Shown: positions 35,418 to 47,022, counted from the stretch's first letter. The stretch is DNA of 64,000 nucleotides from Trema orientale (GCA_002914845.1 JXTC01000065.1:608413-672412); one strand, 5' to 3'. Made by a program: numbers and translations. Notes: a model not told the origin generated them from the letters alone.

Positions 35418-38400
35418 ATAGTTTATTGAAATTATTAAAGGATGCATTTCTAGCTGACAACAAGATACCACGATCGTATTATGATGCAAAGAAGTGGATA
35501 TCTAAGTTTAAGTTTGGGATATGAGTCTATTCATGTATGCCAATATGACTGTACGTTATTTTGGATAGAGAATGGTGACATGAAGAATTATTCTGTTTGT
35601 GGTATGAGCAGATGGGTAGATAAAAATACGAAGGGAAAGAAGGTACCTCACAGAGTATGACAGTATTTTCCATTAACACTACGATTGAAGCGTCTATATG
35701 GGTCCAGACACACTACAAAAGAAATAAAATAGCATTTTAAAGGTTGTTCAAATGAGGAAGGGGTGTTGAGACATCTTGTTGACAGTGAAGCATGGAAATA
35801 TTTTGATATGAAGTTTCCAGATTTTGCTTCAAAACCACAAAATGTCCGTTTAGGATTGGCTGCTGATAGGTTTAATCCATTTAGCAACATGATTTTGTCT
35901 TATAGCATATGGCCAGTGGGTTTGACTAATTATAACCTTCCTCCATGGCTATACATGAAAGAGTGTTATATGATATCTCTTTTAATTCCTAGATCGCAAT
36001 CTCCTGAAAAGAACATTGATATATTTCTAAGACCGATGGTAGACAAGTTGAAGCATTTATGGCATGTTGGATTTGAAATGAGAGATGCCATTGATAATAA
36101 AATGTTTAAAATGTGAGCTGCATTGATTTGGATTGTAAATGATTTTCCAGTTCGTAGTAGTTTATCTAAATGGAGTAAGCAAGGATACAAGGCACGTCCC
36201 ACATGTAACGAAGATACTCTGTCAATGCATTTAAGAACAAAGACTTGTTATGTGGGCCATAGACGTTTCCGTCCAAAATCTCATGCATTTCGAAAAAGTT
36301 CACTATTTGATGGGAAGATAGAGAAAAGAAATCTACCAAGGGTGTTTTCTAATGAGCATATTCTGCAACAACTCAGTTATGTACGACCTGATATGCTAGG
36401 TAAACATCCAAAATATGGCGAGGTGAAATGAAAAAGAGATAATGAAGAACTCAACTGGAGAAAGAATAGTATATTTTTTGAGCTTGAGTATTGATCATCA
36501 CCAGAACTAAGGCACAATCTCGATGTTATGCATATTGAGAAAAATGTGTACGATAGTATTCTTGATACAATGTTAGGTATTGAAGGCAAATCTAAGGACA
36601 TAGTGAACGCAAGGCATGGCTTAGAAGATTTAAATATCAGATTAGAGTTACATGTCGTCGAAGAAGGGAACAAGTTGATTATACCTCATGCAGAGTACAC
36701 TCTCATTGCTGATGATCGATGTGAATTTTGTCAGTTTATTAAATCGGTCAAGTTTCCTGATGGGTTTGCAAGTAATCTTCAAACTAATGTAACTGATAAT
36801 GATACAAAAATTATTGGGTTGAAATCGCATGATTGCCATGTTATTATGCAACGTCTGTTAGTACCAGAAATTTGTCCTTTTGTGAATAGAGACATCTCTT
36901 CTACAATAACTGAGCTATGCAACTTTTTCTAGCTCATCTGTGCAAGGACTTTAAATTTGAAAGACTTGGAGAAATCTGAGATTGACATAGTTCTTATTCT
37001 TTACAAGCTTGAGTGCATTTTTTCTCCTGCTTTTTTTTTATATCATGGTGCTTTTGATGATTCATTTGCTAAAAGAGGCATTACTTGGAGGACCTATTCA
37101 TTATAGATAGATGTATCCTTATGAGTGCTATATAAAGAAGTTGAAAAACTATGTAAAAAATCGAGCACGACCAGAGGGTTCAATTGCTGAAGGTTATGTT
37201 GTTGATGAAGCCTTGACTTTTTGCTCAATGTACTTACAAGGAGTTGAGACTAAGTTCAACCGGTCGGAAAGGAAAGAAGATCCCGTTCAAAATGGTCCGA
37301 AGCCGAGTTTGTCAGTTTTCCAATCATGTTGTCGTCCAATTGGTAAAAAAAAAATATTGTTCATCTTGATGATCACTTGTATAATAAGGCTCACTGGTAC
37401 ATACTGAACAATTATTCTGAAATCCAGATTTATTTGGAGTAAGTGTTGTCAATTTATATTTGGATTTACTAATACAATTTGATCAGTAATTGAGTCTATT
37501 TATTAATCTCGATGTTATACTCTTCATCAGTGAACATATGAGAGAGCTTCAACAAAAAGGTAGTAATAATTTGGATGAAATCCAAAAATTAGAATTTTCA
37601 TCTTAGTTTTATACAAAGGTATACTTAAATTTTAGTCATTAAAGTTTTGTATATTTTGATAGAATTACTTAAATTATTGTCATTGTAGTTAATTTTATAT
37701 CGTATGTTGATTATTAGATGTATCATCTACAACAAAATGGCAGTCCTGAAGTAACTAATGAGTTATACGCTTTGGTATCTGGACCAAATTTTAACATTTT
37801 GTCCTACTCAACATGTGTTGTAAACAGTGTCCGATTTGTAGCATATAATCGAGACTTTAGACGTAAAACTCATAATAATAGAGTTTGTGTTCCAGAATTT
37901 GATGGCAATATATTTTATGGGCATCTAGAAGATATACAAAAGTTCACTTTCTTGAACTAATTGTCTGTCATCTTGTTCCGGTATAAATGGTTCAATATCG
38001 ACCCTCGGAAGAAGAAGATACGAATAAAGAAAAATATAACTAGTATTACAATCAATTCCAAATGGTACAAAAATGAACCTTACATTCTTGCTTTTCAAGC
38101 AAAATAAATTTTTTATATAGACGATTTGTTGTACAGCCCTAACTGAAAAATAGTTGGAGACTTGACTCAATGTAGTAGCTGGAATATTCTGGATAATGAG
38201 AACACCGATACTGAGTTGAATGTGCTGCAGGATTTGAACTCCTTTAATTTTATTCTAACAATTTACCTTGGACATCTGGAGCCCATTTCTATTCCTTAAG
38301 AAAACCTCATGTCTCATGCTTAAGAAAACAATGTCAATACTAATTATGGTATTGAACAGGGGGATGGTGATTTCATAAATGATATTGAACTTGAGGATGA

Positions 38401-38475
38401 TACAATATAAGATTATGAAGAAGCTGAGTTTGAAGAAGNAATCACGTCTAGTAGCAAGTTTGATAGCGATTAGGA
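35418..38475 (+). pseudogene. CACTA tnp2 transposase, central and C-terminal part
   Basis: The sense resumes as LLKLLKDAF...PRSYYDAKKW directly after the duplicated ATAGT. Open pieces at 35763-36116 (FPDFASKPQNVRLGLAADRFNPF), 36123-36431 and 36528-36932 (DVMHIEKNVYDSILDTML) form the TNP2 transposase core. 37111-37407 (MYPYECYIKKLKNYVKNRARPEGSI) matches the adjoining DUF4218, and 37718-38150 (RRKTHNNRVC, WYKNEPYILAFQA) the DUF4216 region. The frame ends near 38473 with an acidic tail. Many stops and frame breaks make it inactive. One undetermined base is at 38439. Confidence 0.85.
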
Positions 38476-38599
38476 TTGTTGTTTATTTTTTTTCTTACTC
38501 ATGTAAATGAGATTTTATGCTATTAATGATTGAATTCTTATAATCTAATTTCAATATTACTGTACATTTTTTAATTATAATATACTTGTCACTTTTAAG

Positions 38600-40352
38600 A
38601 CTTGTACATAGTCATAGCCGTTGTTGAGCCTAGTTATCACTGTGGTAATGGTGGTGCTGACCCTCTACGACATCCTACTAGAGTCCCTCAGCGATGCGAG
38701 TAAGGTATTATTCATGTTATTTGTTACATATTAAATTTTACTTTTTCATTACTCTGGGTGGATCCTTGTCTGCTTGCTAATATGCTTATTTATTTTGCAG
38801 ATCCTATTAGGAGGAATGTGGGGTCGAAGAGTAGGCCATTGAACCTACGTCAGCTATTTGAGGAAAAGGGAAGGAACCCTCTTCCGATCAAATTCAATAA
38901 ACGAGGAGGTACTTGGCGCCTAGTCGACGACTATCAAAAATACTTCCCCCGATTGATTGGCGTACTTGTCTGACAGAATGTGGATCCTTGGTATAAAAAT
39001 TAGAAGTCAGTTCCTACTGAGTAGAAGGGGAAGATTATTCATGTCGTCGAGGTAAAAAATATATGGCATTTATTAAATGTTATGAATTCTGTATACAATT
39101 ATAATATAATGATAATTTCTGTAATTGTAGGAATTTTTTGAGTACAAAGATCTTGACGATAACAGTGACGATTTGGCCAATGTCAGGAATGGCATCCTTA
39201 AGGCTACGGCAGATATAAATAGCAACTAGAAGACCGAGCTTAATGAGCATTTCAGGCTTGTTGAGGGTGACAAAAATACTCTTAACTTAGCGACGGCATA
39301 TTCCAAAGTGCCTAATGAGATGGATGCGGCGACATGGGGGCGTTGTTGCGACCTTTTTGACTCTCTAGAGTTTAGGATTAGTGTGTAGTTATCAATTATT
39401 CATTTATTTTTAAGTAATAAAATATTATATTATAATTAATTTTTTTTTTCCTATAGGCAATGGTTGAAAGAAATACTGCAAATAGGGCACGTCAGTTAGC
39501 AGTGAGCAAACAGAGAGCCACTTCCATTACTCACAGACGATATAAAAAGGTAATAAAATTGTAATTTTTCTTATAATACTTTTTATTTTTAAAATATTAA
39601 CTTTTAATAATAAATTATATCCCTTTAAATATTTTTACAACGCAATCCTATTACTGGCGAGCTTCAACTTATTACTGAGAGTTTCAGAGATCGCTACTTC
39701 ACTGAGCGGACTGGATGGCCAAGTGCACAGTTTTAGGCCAATTATGCATATCATTAATTAATTTTTTTAAACTAAATCTCTAATTTTTTTTTCTATATAC
39801 TAATTTTAATCTTTTTTGTAGAATAACATGCTTGTGATTCATAACATTCAGTCTCAAGCATCTTCCCAATCTGGTTTGAGGTCATCCACTTCTGTCACTG
39901 ATGCTCATATTACGGATGAGTTTCTCAGTACACGTCACAGATTTAGGAGAGGTATCAGACGTAAGTTGAGTAAGTCCGCTTCTAGTACTAGATCTGCCCC
40001 GCCAGACTTTCTACCATCAGCACCTGAGGAGATCCAACAATACATACATGAGAGCCAGCAATATATGACAACAGCCCAGCAAGGAGAGGTGGCCACTCAA
40101 GAGATGATCGCTCAACAACAGCAATCAATAGAGGCTCAGGCAGCACAGATATTGCATATGCAGAGGATTTTGTCATCGCTAGTATCATATGTCAATATGT
40201 CCACCTCTGCTCCTATCCATCTGGGGTCCACTTCAACATCGTTTACCACGATGCTCCTGCCTCTGCCACTACCACCTCGTTTCGCTTATCCTTTATCGAC
40301 TCATCAAGAAGATGACAGTGAAGAAACTGAGGACGAGGACTTAGGCTTGTAG
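38600..40352 (+). pseudogene. CACTA second gene, plant transposase_24 / TNP1 type
   Basis: Six exon-like blocks can be followed: about 38600-38701, 38801-39051, 39130-39387, 39466-39549, 39640-39735 and 39826-40352, most with GT/AG borders. They read RRNVGSKSRPLNLRQLFEE, FRLVEGDKNTLNLATAYSK, ERNTANRARQLAVSKQRAT, TGELQLITESFRDRYFTERTGWP and a Gln-rich 174-codon last part with a coiled-coil look (EIQQYIHESQQYMTTAQQ). Such proteins bind subterminal repeats of CACTA elements. Stops in blocks 2 and 3 (for example near 38973 and 39230) disable it. Confidence 0.75.
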
Positions 40353-40589
40353 ACTTTTTTCTACTTTCAGTTTCAGACAACATTATATATTTTTAGTTTT
40401 TGCTTTTTAATTTAATTTTCATTTAAAATATTACTTTCTTTATTTTTACTAATTATAAATATATTTTGTTTACCTTAATAAATTTTTTATTTATTTAAAT
40501 TTAAATTAATTATTATTATTTAATAATTAAATATATAAAATTATTATTTTAATTACAAAATTAAATATTTAAAATATTTAACTTAAAAA

Positions 40590-40889
40590 AAAAATCTATA
40601 TACAGTAGCGAATTGTCGCCGCTAATGGTCTGCTAGATGGCATTTCTGTTGACTTGCTAATGGTTTACCAGATGACATTTCTGTCGACTTTTTAGCGGGG
40701 ACAACTATCGCCACTATAAATTATTTAATATGGGGACAACGCGTGTCGCCGCTTTAGGTATCTATACCAGCGAACCTTTAGCGGTGATTTTAAAGCTGGG
40801 ACATTGTCGCTGCTTTAGATCTAAAGTGGCGACACTATGATTTAATGCGGTGTTAAATATCGTCGCTCTATTCCTGTTTTATTGTAGTG
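40590..40889 (+). repeat. CACTA right terminal and subterminal repeats
   Basis: Short GC-rich motifs (GTCGCCGCTAATGG, TTTAGCGGGGACAAC, GTCGCCGCTTTAG, AGTGGCGACACTATG) recur in both orientations, ending at ATTGTAGTG. Subterminal arrays of this kind are transposase-binding sites in En/Spm elements. Confidence 0.8.
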
Positions 40890-40904
40890 GTTTTCTTCAC
40901 TTGT

Positions 40905-41050
40905 TTTTTATAATAAAAAAGGACGGATGAGATCCCGTGGTAGGTTACTTGCCAGAGCGACGTAGAGACTCGAACCCTTAATTTCACTCTGCCTAAGTGA
41001 GAGAAAGTCTTAAGGTAGAGCGTCTTGCCACTTCACTACCCATTGGGAGT
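40905..41050 (-). mobile_element. tRNA-derived SINE
   Basis: The minus strand reads TAGTGAAGTGGCAAGAC (A-box-like, near 41022-41038) and AAGGGTTCGAGTCTC (B box, near 40964-40979), with pol III promoter spacing. It ends in a T/A tail toward 40905. It sits directly beside the CACTA end. Confidence 0.6.
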
Positions 41051-41114
41051 GTTTTTTTTTTTTTTCCTTCACTTGAAATCTGTTTTGAAACTACCCTTGA
41101 TTTAAGATAACTCT

Positions 41115-41124
41115 TATATTATTA

Positions 41125-41156
<32 letters not shown>

Positions 41157-41157
41157 T
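41115..41157. repeat. (ATT)n microsatellite
   Basis: About 12 ATT units with one GTT interruption. Adjacent (TA)n and (TATG)n runs follow at 41226-41275. Confidence 0.9.
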
Positions 41158-41522
41158 TGTAGCAATGCCAGCTAGACGCTAATTAGTGATTATAGGATTT
41201 CAAAAATAATAAAAAATGTCAAATATATATATATATATGTATGTATGTGTGTTTGTATATATATATATATATATAATGAAAAGTTTAACGTAGATTGACT
41301 TAGTCCAAAAGCCAACATTGATAAACAAATTAACGAATAGATAATGACTTTTAATAGCCATAAACGATGTCATGTTCGAAGTAATATATATATTTCTGCG
41401 TGTATGAACGCATAAAATGAAAAATCTACATACATTAACCATATTCACGTGGATTTAGAAAATTAATTTGCTCTCTACGTTAGTTTTCTTGAACAGATAA
41501 TTAAAAAGAGAGGAGAGAAGCC

Positions 41523-41901
41523 ATGAGTGGGAATATTGAAAAAAGGGAAACTATGTTGGTGATAATCATATCAATAAGTATGATCACGACGTTGGTCCAA
41601 GCTATGAAGCTGATTGATTCTCCTACCTCTTCATCTCAGCTTCTTATTCATTCTCCCGAAATTGGAAAAGAGAGATCATTTCCACGGGAGCATTATAATA
41701 AGCTTGCAGGAAACTGGAAGGGATTTCAAGTATCAAATAATGTACAAATATGTAAAACTAAAGCCCATAATAGCTGTAGGCATTTTCCGGAGCAATATTT
41801 GGATTGTTAATTATCATAAGCTTTTTGATCATTGCATGAAGAATCCCGAAGTGCCCTGCGCAACAAATTTGATTAAACATGGGTTAATATGTAATAAATA
41901 A
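41523..41901 (+). pseudogene. Small secreted cysteine peptide, copy 2, frameshifted
   Basis: The ORF from 41523 (or the internal Met at 41553, MLVIIISIS) gives a signal peptide ending LVQAMK, then SSSQ, SPEIGKE and the module start ICKTKAHNSC with RHFPEQYLDC. It stops at 41808-41810, right after the third cysteine. In the +1 frame the rest of the module (HKLFDHCMKNPE) and a longer tail follow to 41901, so one extra base near 41808 explains the break. The promoter side matches copy 3 (CTTA(G/A)TCCAAAAG, ATATTC(A)CG(T)GGATTT). A truncated 95-aa product with three cysteines could still be made. Function unknown. Confidence 0.65.
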
Positions 41902-42525
41902 GCTGGGAATGTGTGCTATTTAAAACCCATTTGTTTTCTAATAAATATATTTTTCTGAAATTAATAAACCGCTTGAAATATTTGATCACTTCTATCTTGT
42001 GCATAAGTGTGTACGTTTGAACAAAAATATTAGTAATATCTATTTATATTATCACGAGGTAGTTTCGACATAAAAATAAGTCATCTTTATTATGAAATAA
42101 ATTATGTATGCATATTTTTTTTTTTTAACAATAAAAATAGGTTATAAGGTTAGAGGGTAGCGTATCCTTGTAATATCAAATGGTACCATAGAAGTGACGA
42201 CTAGAATCTAGGACTTATTTTAAGTGTGCATTTTAGAAATATAGCTCAACAACTTAATTTATTTATGTTTAGACTGTACTAATTTGATCCTGTACTAGTT
42301 TAACTACAATGAACTAGACGGTCATATATGAAATTGAATGAACTTATGATATGGTTTGATTTTGCGGAAACTTTTAGCTTTCAGCTATACGAACGTCCAC
42401 ATGATTGTAGTTCTGCCTAATTAAAGCTTCAAACTAATGATTGCATTTTGACGACTTGATATAGTAAACTTAGGAGAAATTTGTAAGGAAAAAAAAACGC
42501 TCACTCTTCTAATTTTTTTTTTTTA
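41902..42525. other. 3' flank of copy 2, no gene seen
   Basis: AT-rich sequence without a supported ORF or element. Confidence 0.5.
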
Positions 42526-42533
42526 ATTAATAG

Positions 42534-42838
42534 AGGAGGAGACGACTGGCGTGTCTACCCTCCTTTGGGTGTAACCATAAGAGAACTACAATCCTGCTCG
42601 GGAATATTCACCAAGACCGTACGAATAGGTCGCCTCTACCGAACTGTAAAGTGCATCACCTAAACCCTAATCGGACAACTAGCGAGAACGGCACTCTAAT
42701 ACCGATAACAGATATTTGGCTGGCAAGAACGGTGCCTTCACATTTAAGACTTCTAAAAGAGCTACTCAAATTCGAATCTATGACCTTGAGCATCCACGAT
42801 AACAACATTGCCGCTAGACCACTTATTCGGTGGCCTGA
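42534..42838 (-). mobile_element. tRNA-derived SINE, about 300 bp
   Basis: On the minus strand GTGGTCTAGCGGCAATG (A-box region, 42808-42824) and AGATTCGAATTTGAG (B-box region, about 42765-42780) look like a tRNA head. A body of roughly 230 bp follows, ending in an A-rich tail at 42520-42535. No clear target duplication is seen. Confidence 0.55.
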
Positions 42839-42989
42839 AATTTTTTCTTCACTAGGCATCGCACATCTTGATCTATATAGCATTAATGATGAATAATTAT
42901 GCCATTCAAATCCAAAGAAATCACCATACGTGAAGGAGTACTCGCTCGTTATTCGTTAATAAATTTCTTGTTTGTACTAGTATTTATGC

Positions 42990-43400
42990 CCAAGAGAACC
43001 TTGAGTTAAATATTTATCGATGACATTCAGCTTAATACCAATTTCTTTTTTAGAACTCTATTTGATTTCTGCAAGTTATATACGTAGCTGGCAAAACAAA
43101 GTATATGTCGGAATATATATTTCAATTCCAGGCTTGGGATAATAGTTTTTTCCCCCTCTTAAACAAAATATATGTTTCTTTACCGGAAAAATCTGAAAAA
43201 ATAACGATAATAACAATAATAAATGATATTAGCAAAAAACGACAACTTGAGAACTCATCAATAGAAAATGACATTAACTAGTTAAAATGGAAACGACATA
43301 ATAAGAACTATTACTAAGAACGACATAAATGAAAAGTTAGGATGCGTGGAACCCTGAAAAAGGACCACTTATCTGAAAAACGACATAAACCGTAACAGCA
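42990..43400 (+). repeat. Downstream block of the peptide locus, copy 2 (AAACGACAT-rich)
   Basis: Matches 18360-18850 downstream of copy 1 over several hundred bases, including AAAATGACATTAACTAGTT and GGAAACGACATAA. It has at least five ACGACA words. Confidence 0.7.
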
Positions 43401-43489
43401 TATCATATCCGATTTCCTTAAAATACGGACCTCAAAAAAAAATTCCTCAAAATCAATAATGTCCTCACGTTCCCAGGCCAGAGTCACGT

Positions 43490-43690
43490 TAGAAATCTAC
43501 TGATACCACATGTGGGACAGAAAAGGGGATCTGCCCCAAGCTTTCTTCCTTAACATCCAAAGAATCCAGACATCACTCGGCCTAGTCCCATTTGGGGCTA
43601 AAACAGAGGCATAAATTCAGCACTCACAGAAATGCTAGGATTCGATACCTGGAGGCTAGGAAGAGAGCCTTAGTAGGTCATCCTTCACTG
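43490..43690 (-). mobile_element. Possible SINE remnant
   Basis: The minus strand has GGTATCGAATCCTAGC, similar to a pol III B box, preceded by CTAAGGCTCTC. TGGTATCAG near 43498-43506 could instead be a copia primer site. The identity is uncertain. Confidence 0.3.
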
Positions 43691-43791
43691 CCATGCCACC
43701 ACCACTGCTAGTATATTGTGCCTGCTAATTGGGTTGCCATGCATGCATGTTATGGCACTTGGTATGAATAATGTTCAAATATTGGTTACTC

Positions 43792-44204
43792 TGTTTTAGG
43801 GCTGCAGCCTAAATGAGGAACGAATTAAATTGGACAAGTCTGCTATACCGTTTTATTTGCTCTTATTGGCTGTTATTGCTTGTGTATAAAAAGGGGCAGG
43901 TCATAGTTAACTTATATGTATAAACAAGTGAAGTAAAGAACTATTAAACGAAAGAGAAACTTGACTTTTCTGCACTTCATTCATCAATCGAACAGCCTAT
44001 ATATAGGCATTACAACCTAACGGCTAGTACCAAACTAGGCACTCATCAAAACGTGCAAAAAACAAACTCAGACACGTACTCTCCTATAGACTAGATAAAA
44101 CAAAAGATCATGCCATTGACTATAACAAACCTTGACACGTACAAAATCCACTAAAAACAAAATCCTATAGATCCGGTCAACAAACTGAACTAATATGACC
44201 AACA
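43792..44204 (-). repeat. Possible solo copia-type LTR
   Basis: On the minus strand it starts TGTTGGTCATATTAG and contains TGCCTATATATAGGC (a palindromic TATA region) followed by a leader-like stretch. The other end, TGTTTTAGG/CCTAAAACA, is only a guess and no target duplication is seen. Confidence 0.35.
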
Positions 44205-44709
44205 ATATGCACTTATTGATAGGTATGAACTATGAAAAATGAAAGAACAAACACTTGTATTCTGCTCTGAATTAGAAAGTTTTCTTGGTTGGGTGAATGA
44301 ACTTGTATTTTGAGGCTTGAGAGTTTTAGTGGGTAAATTTAGGTTTAAGCTTGTATGTGGGATTAGTTCTCTGTGTGTGAAAGTGAGAGATTGAGTGTGT
44401 AATTGTTCTTGCAATAATGTATTCGTCTGGGGTTAAAACCTTGTCTTGGATGTACAATTTTCTCATTGAAACCATAACTAAGTCTTCGTTCTTGATTGTT
44501 CTGACACTTCCAGCTTTGTTTCTTGATTTCGTTTTTTTTTTTTTTTTGGTTTTTTTTTCTTCTGGTTTTTTGTCAATGTATGATTTCAACAATAAGCTTA
44601 ACTAAGGCTTAAATTTGAGGTTCTCTTTTTTCTCGTTCATAAATATCACGTTATTCCATTCATAAGTGACGTATTTCTAATTACCTACAAATTAAACATT
44701 TATAAAAGC

Positions 44710-44805
44710 TGTGTGGCTATACAAAAAGTTTAATTAATTATTTAGTTAAAAAAATAATAAATTGATGAATATGGTATGTGAAACATTACGCCAGAAGGTG
44801 TTCTA
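44710..44805 (+). repeat. Upstream block of peptide copy 3
   Basis: Shares TGTGGCTATA and GTGAAACATTACGCCAGAAGGTGTTCTA with 19390-19490. It lies some 330 bp before the start codon at 45139. Confidence 0.55.
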
Positions 44806-45138
44806 AATTATGAACCGGCCGTTTATACATTTTATAAATAATACCAACTCCACCAGTATAAAAACATAATCTTATATTATGTGTAAACATATATAACACT
44901 AACTTAATCCAAAAGGGCAGCAATATTGCAAAACATAATGAAATAAGAGGAACTTTGTATCCTAAGAAATTTATATACATATATACATGTATATATAATT
45001 GCGTGCATCTCTATAATTATTCACACACACAAAAAAATCTAAACGACCATATTCCGAGGATTTGGAAAATTTGCTCTGTTAGATTATTAGTAGCTCTTGT
45101 TCATGAACAGGCAAAAAGAGAGAGGACGTATAGAAGCT

Positions 45139-45516
45139 ATGACTGAAATAATTATAAGAGGATTAATTATTTTAGTGATAATAATGGCATTACCAGGTTT
45201 GCTAGTCCAAGCTACTAAGCAGATTGAATTTCATTCCTCTTCACCACAATCTCTTCATCTTCGCTCTTCCACAGTCGGTAAAAAATTGCGGCCATTTTTT
45301 TGGGAGGAATATAAATTTCCAAGACGGAGAGTAACACATAAGAAGAATACACCCCAGCTAGCTCCTAAACCTGGAACCTTGCCGCCGCTTTATGAGTTAC
45401 CTTCAGAAATATGTAGAAATAGAGCCCATATTGTGTGTAGGCATTTTCCAAAACAATATTCGGATTGTTTTGGTCAGCTTTTTTCTCGTTGCTTGAAGAG
45501 TCGCGTATTGCCTTAA
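45139..45516 (+). CDS. Small secreted cysteine peptide, copy 3
   Basis: I prefer the ATG at 45139 (MTEIIIRGLIILVIIM, 125 aa) over the in-frame ATG at 45097, because the upstream part AACAGGCAAAAA is 5' UTR in copy 1. A hydrophobic signal peptide ends near LLVQA. Next come FHSSSPQSLHL, a VGKK motif, the basic stretch KFPRRRVTHKKN, a Pro-rich linker with ELPSEIC, and cysteines at 92, 100, 110 and 118 (C-x7-C-x9-C-x7-C). The layout equals copy 1, apart from two fewer residues in the middle loop. It should be a secreted, disulfide-bonded peptide of unknown role; family resemblance and an intact frame support a functional gene. Confidence 0.7.
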   Translation: MTEIIIRGLIILVIIMALPGLLVQATKQIEFHSSSPQSLHLRSSTVGKKLRPFFWEEYKFPRRRVTHKKNTPQLAPKPGTLPPLYELPSEICRNRAHIVCRHFPKQYSDCFGQLFSRCLKSRVLP

Positions 45517-45554
45517 GCGCCAAATTTGATTATTATTAGGTGAACTAAAAAAAA

Positions 45555-45945
45555 TACTATGAAGTTTGAGTATTCTGCAATTTGAATCTTAAAATAATAT
45601 CCTAAGATTAAGAATTTCTGAAAATTAATATCCGAATTGACTTTTTGAATAACTTTAGTTTGTAAAAATAATAATATTCTCAAAATTAAAGAGTTCTAAA
45701 AGTTAATACCCTGAATTGACTTTTTGAATAACTTTAGCATGTAAAAAACAATAATATCCTCAAAATTAAAGAAAAAATAAGGACTAATATAGTTTTAATA
45801 GAAGATATTATTGTTTTTTTGTTATTAAAATTAGTCAAAAAATTAATTTAGATATTAATTTTCAAAAATTTTTAATGTCATGATATTATTTTGCAGAGTT
45901 TGTACTTAAGGGTTTAAATCGCAGAATATTCAAACTTCAGATTTT
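45555..45945. mobile_element. Fold-back MITE beside peptide copy 3
   Basis: Arms of over 100 bp are inverted repeats: TGAAGTTTGAGTATTCTGCA at the left and GCAGAATATTCAAACTTCA at the right. Inside, GACTTTTTGAATAACTTTAG occurs twice in tandem. No target duplication could be fixed. Confidence 0.65.
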
Positions 45946-46634
45946 TTTGCAGTTACCTGTTAATAAACTTGAAAACGTCTCTATTATATCTCTTTTAACT
46001 CATACGTACAATATGCTTGACATAAAATAGATATGATCGGTTGGTCTATATAAAAATGTCTTGAATTTGTTCATATATCTATGTGTGTCTAATTAATGTT
46101 TCATACTTTTACTATCTTTACAATATTAAAATAAAATAAAATAAATTAAATTGGTATGTATCAATCAAGTTATGAATTTAGCTTGTAAATCTTATAAATT
46201 ATTTTAGGTAAAAATTGCTTCTTTAATGATTAACTTTGTACAGCTTTGCTGTCTCTTGTCTATAGCTAGCTAATTCGTGTCATACTCAACTTATTTCAGC
46301 TGTGTATATATTGAACCTTGAAATGAATGTATTTCGAAGAGTTAGAGAAGGAAAACTTTGTTTAAAATTAAAATTAAAAAAAGAAAAGAAAAGAAAAAAC
46401 CCTCGTGTCAGCTTCCCAATTTTCCTATCACGCGGATCAATATGGTTATGAGCACGACTCTTTTAAAGTACTTCTTGAGAAATATAAGTCTTCAAAATTA
46501 TAGGGGAAAAAAAACACAGCCTATATAAGGACATTGAGGTCAAAACGGTATCAAGTACTATCAACTAATAAAAACAACAGCAATAATATTAAAACTACGT
46601 GAAAATAAATGAAAATTTATTGAACCAAGTTAAT

Positions 46635-47022
46635 TTTATTTTTAGTCCTTGATAATTAGCCTAAATTTCATTTTGGTCACTGACTTCGAAACATATCAGA
46701 CGTGGTCATCTTTTTATCTATATTTCTATACGTAAGTTTGTCGATAAAGATTCAAATATCATATTATGTTATTTGATTTTTTTTTTTAAATTTTGGTCAA
46801 GAATGTCAGTTTGAATAAGCATATTATAAAATAGAAAGTAAAACTGATATTAACGAAAATAACAAGAAAACATAGTTCACAATGGCATAATGTGACATTA
46901 GAGTGTTCGAAGATTAAAATGAAACAAAAAATACATAGTTCAAGGACCATATACGAGACATTTTTAAAAATAGATCAAAATGGGAATTTGAGTTGTACTT
47001 GATAGACCAAAAATAGGACTGG
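46635..47022. mobile_element. Possible MITE
   Basis: Left TTTTTAGTCCTTGATAATTAG...ATTTTGGTCA and right ATCAAAATGGGAATTTG...GACCAAAAATAGGAC form an imperfect terminal inverted repeat around 390 bp of non-coding DNA. Confidence 0.45.

Larger units (their letters stand above)
23300..40889 (+). mobile_element. CACTA (En/Spm) DNA transposon, decayed, with nested gypsy element
   Basis: The right end is clear: the plus strand ends ATTGTAGTG at 40889, the complement of CACTACAAT. The subterminal region repeats GTCGCCGC, GCGGCGAC and TTTAGCGG motifs. The left part has matching AAAGCGGCGAC and TTTAAAGC motifs around 23340, but I find no CACTA end there, so the left limit is approximate and may be deleted. 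Inside are a leader, a minisatellite, a tnp2-type transposase and a tnp1-type gene, all on the plus strand. Without the 7.76 kb gypsy insertion the element is about 9.8 kb. Confidence 0.8.

Noticed and set aside
42121..42240. Possible further SINE after copy 2
   Set aside because: A T run and a weak B-box-like GACGACTAGAATCTAGG are present, but no A box or boundaries could be found.
44190..44592. Minus-strand ORFs, one lysine-rich (KKPEEKKTKKKKKTK)
   Set aside because: The lysine run comes from a T/A homopolymer and the rest has no recognisable domain; it overlaps the possible LTR edge.
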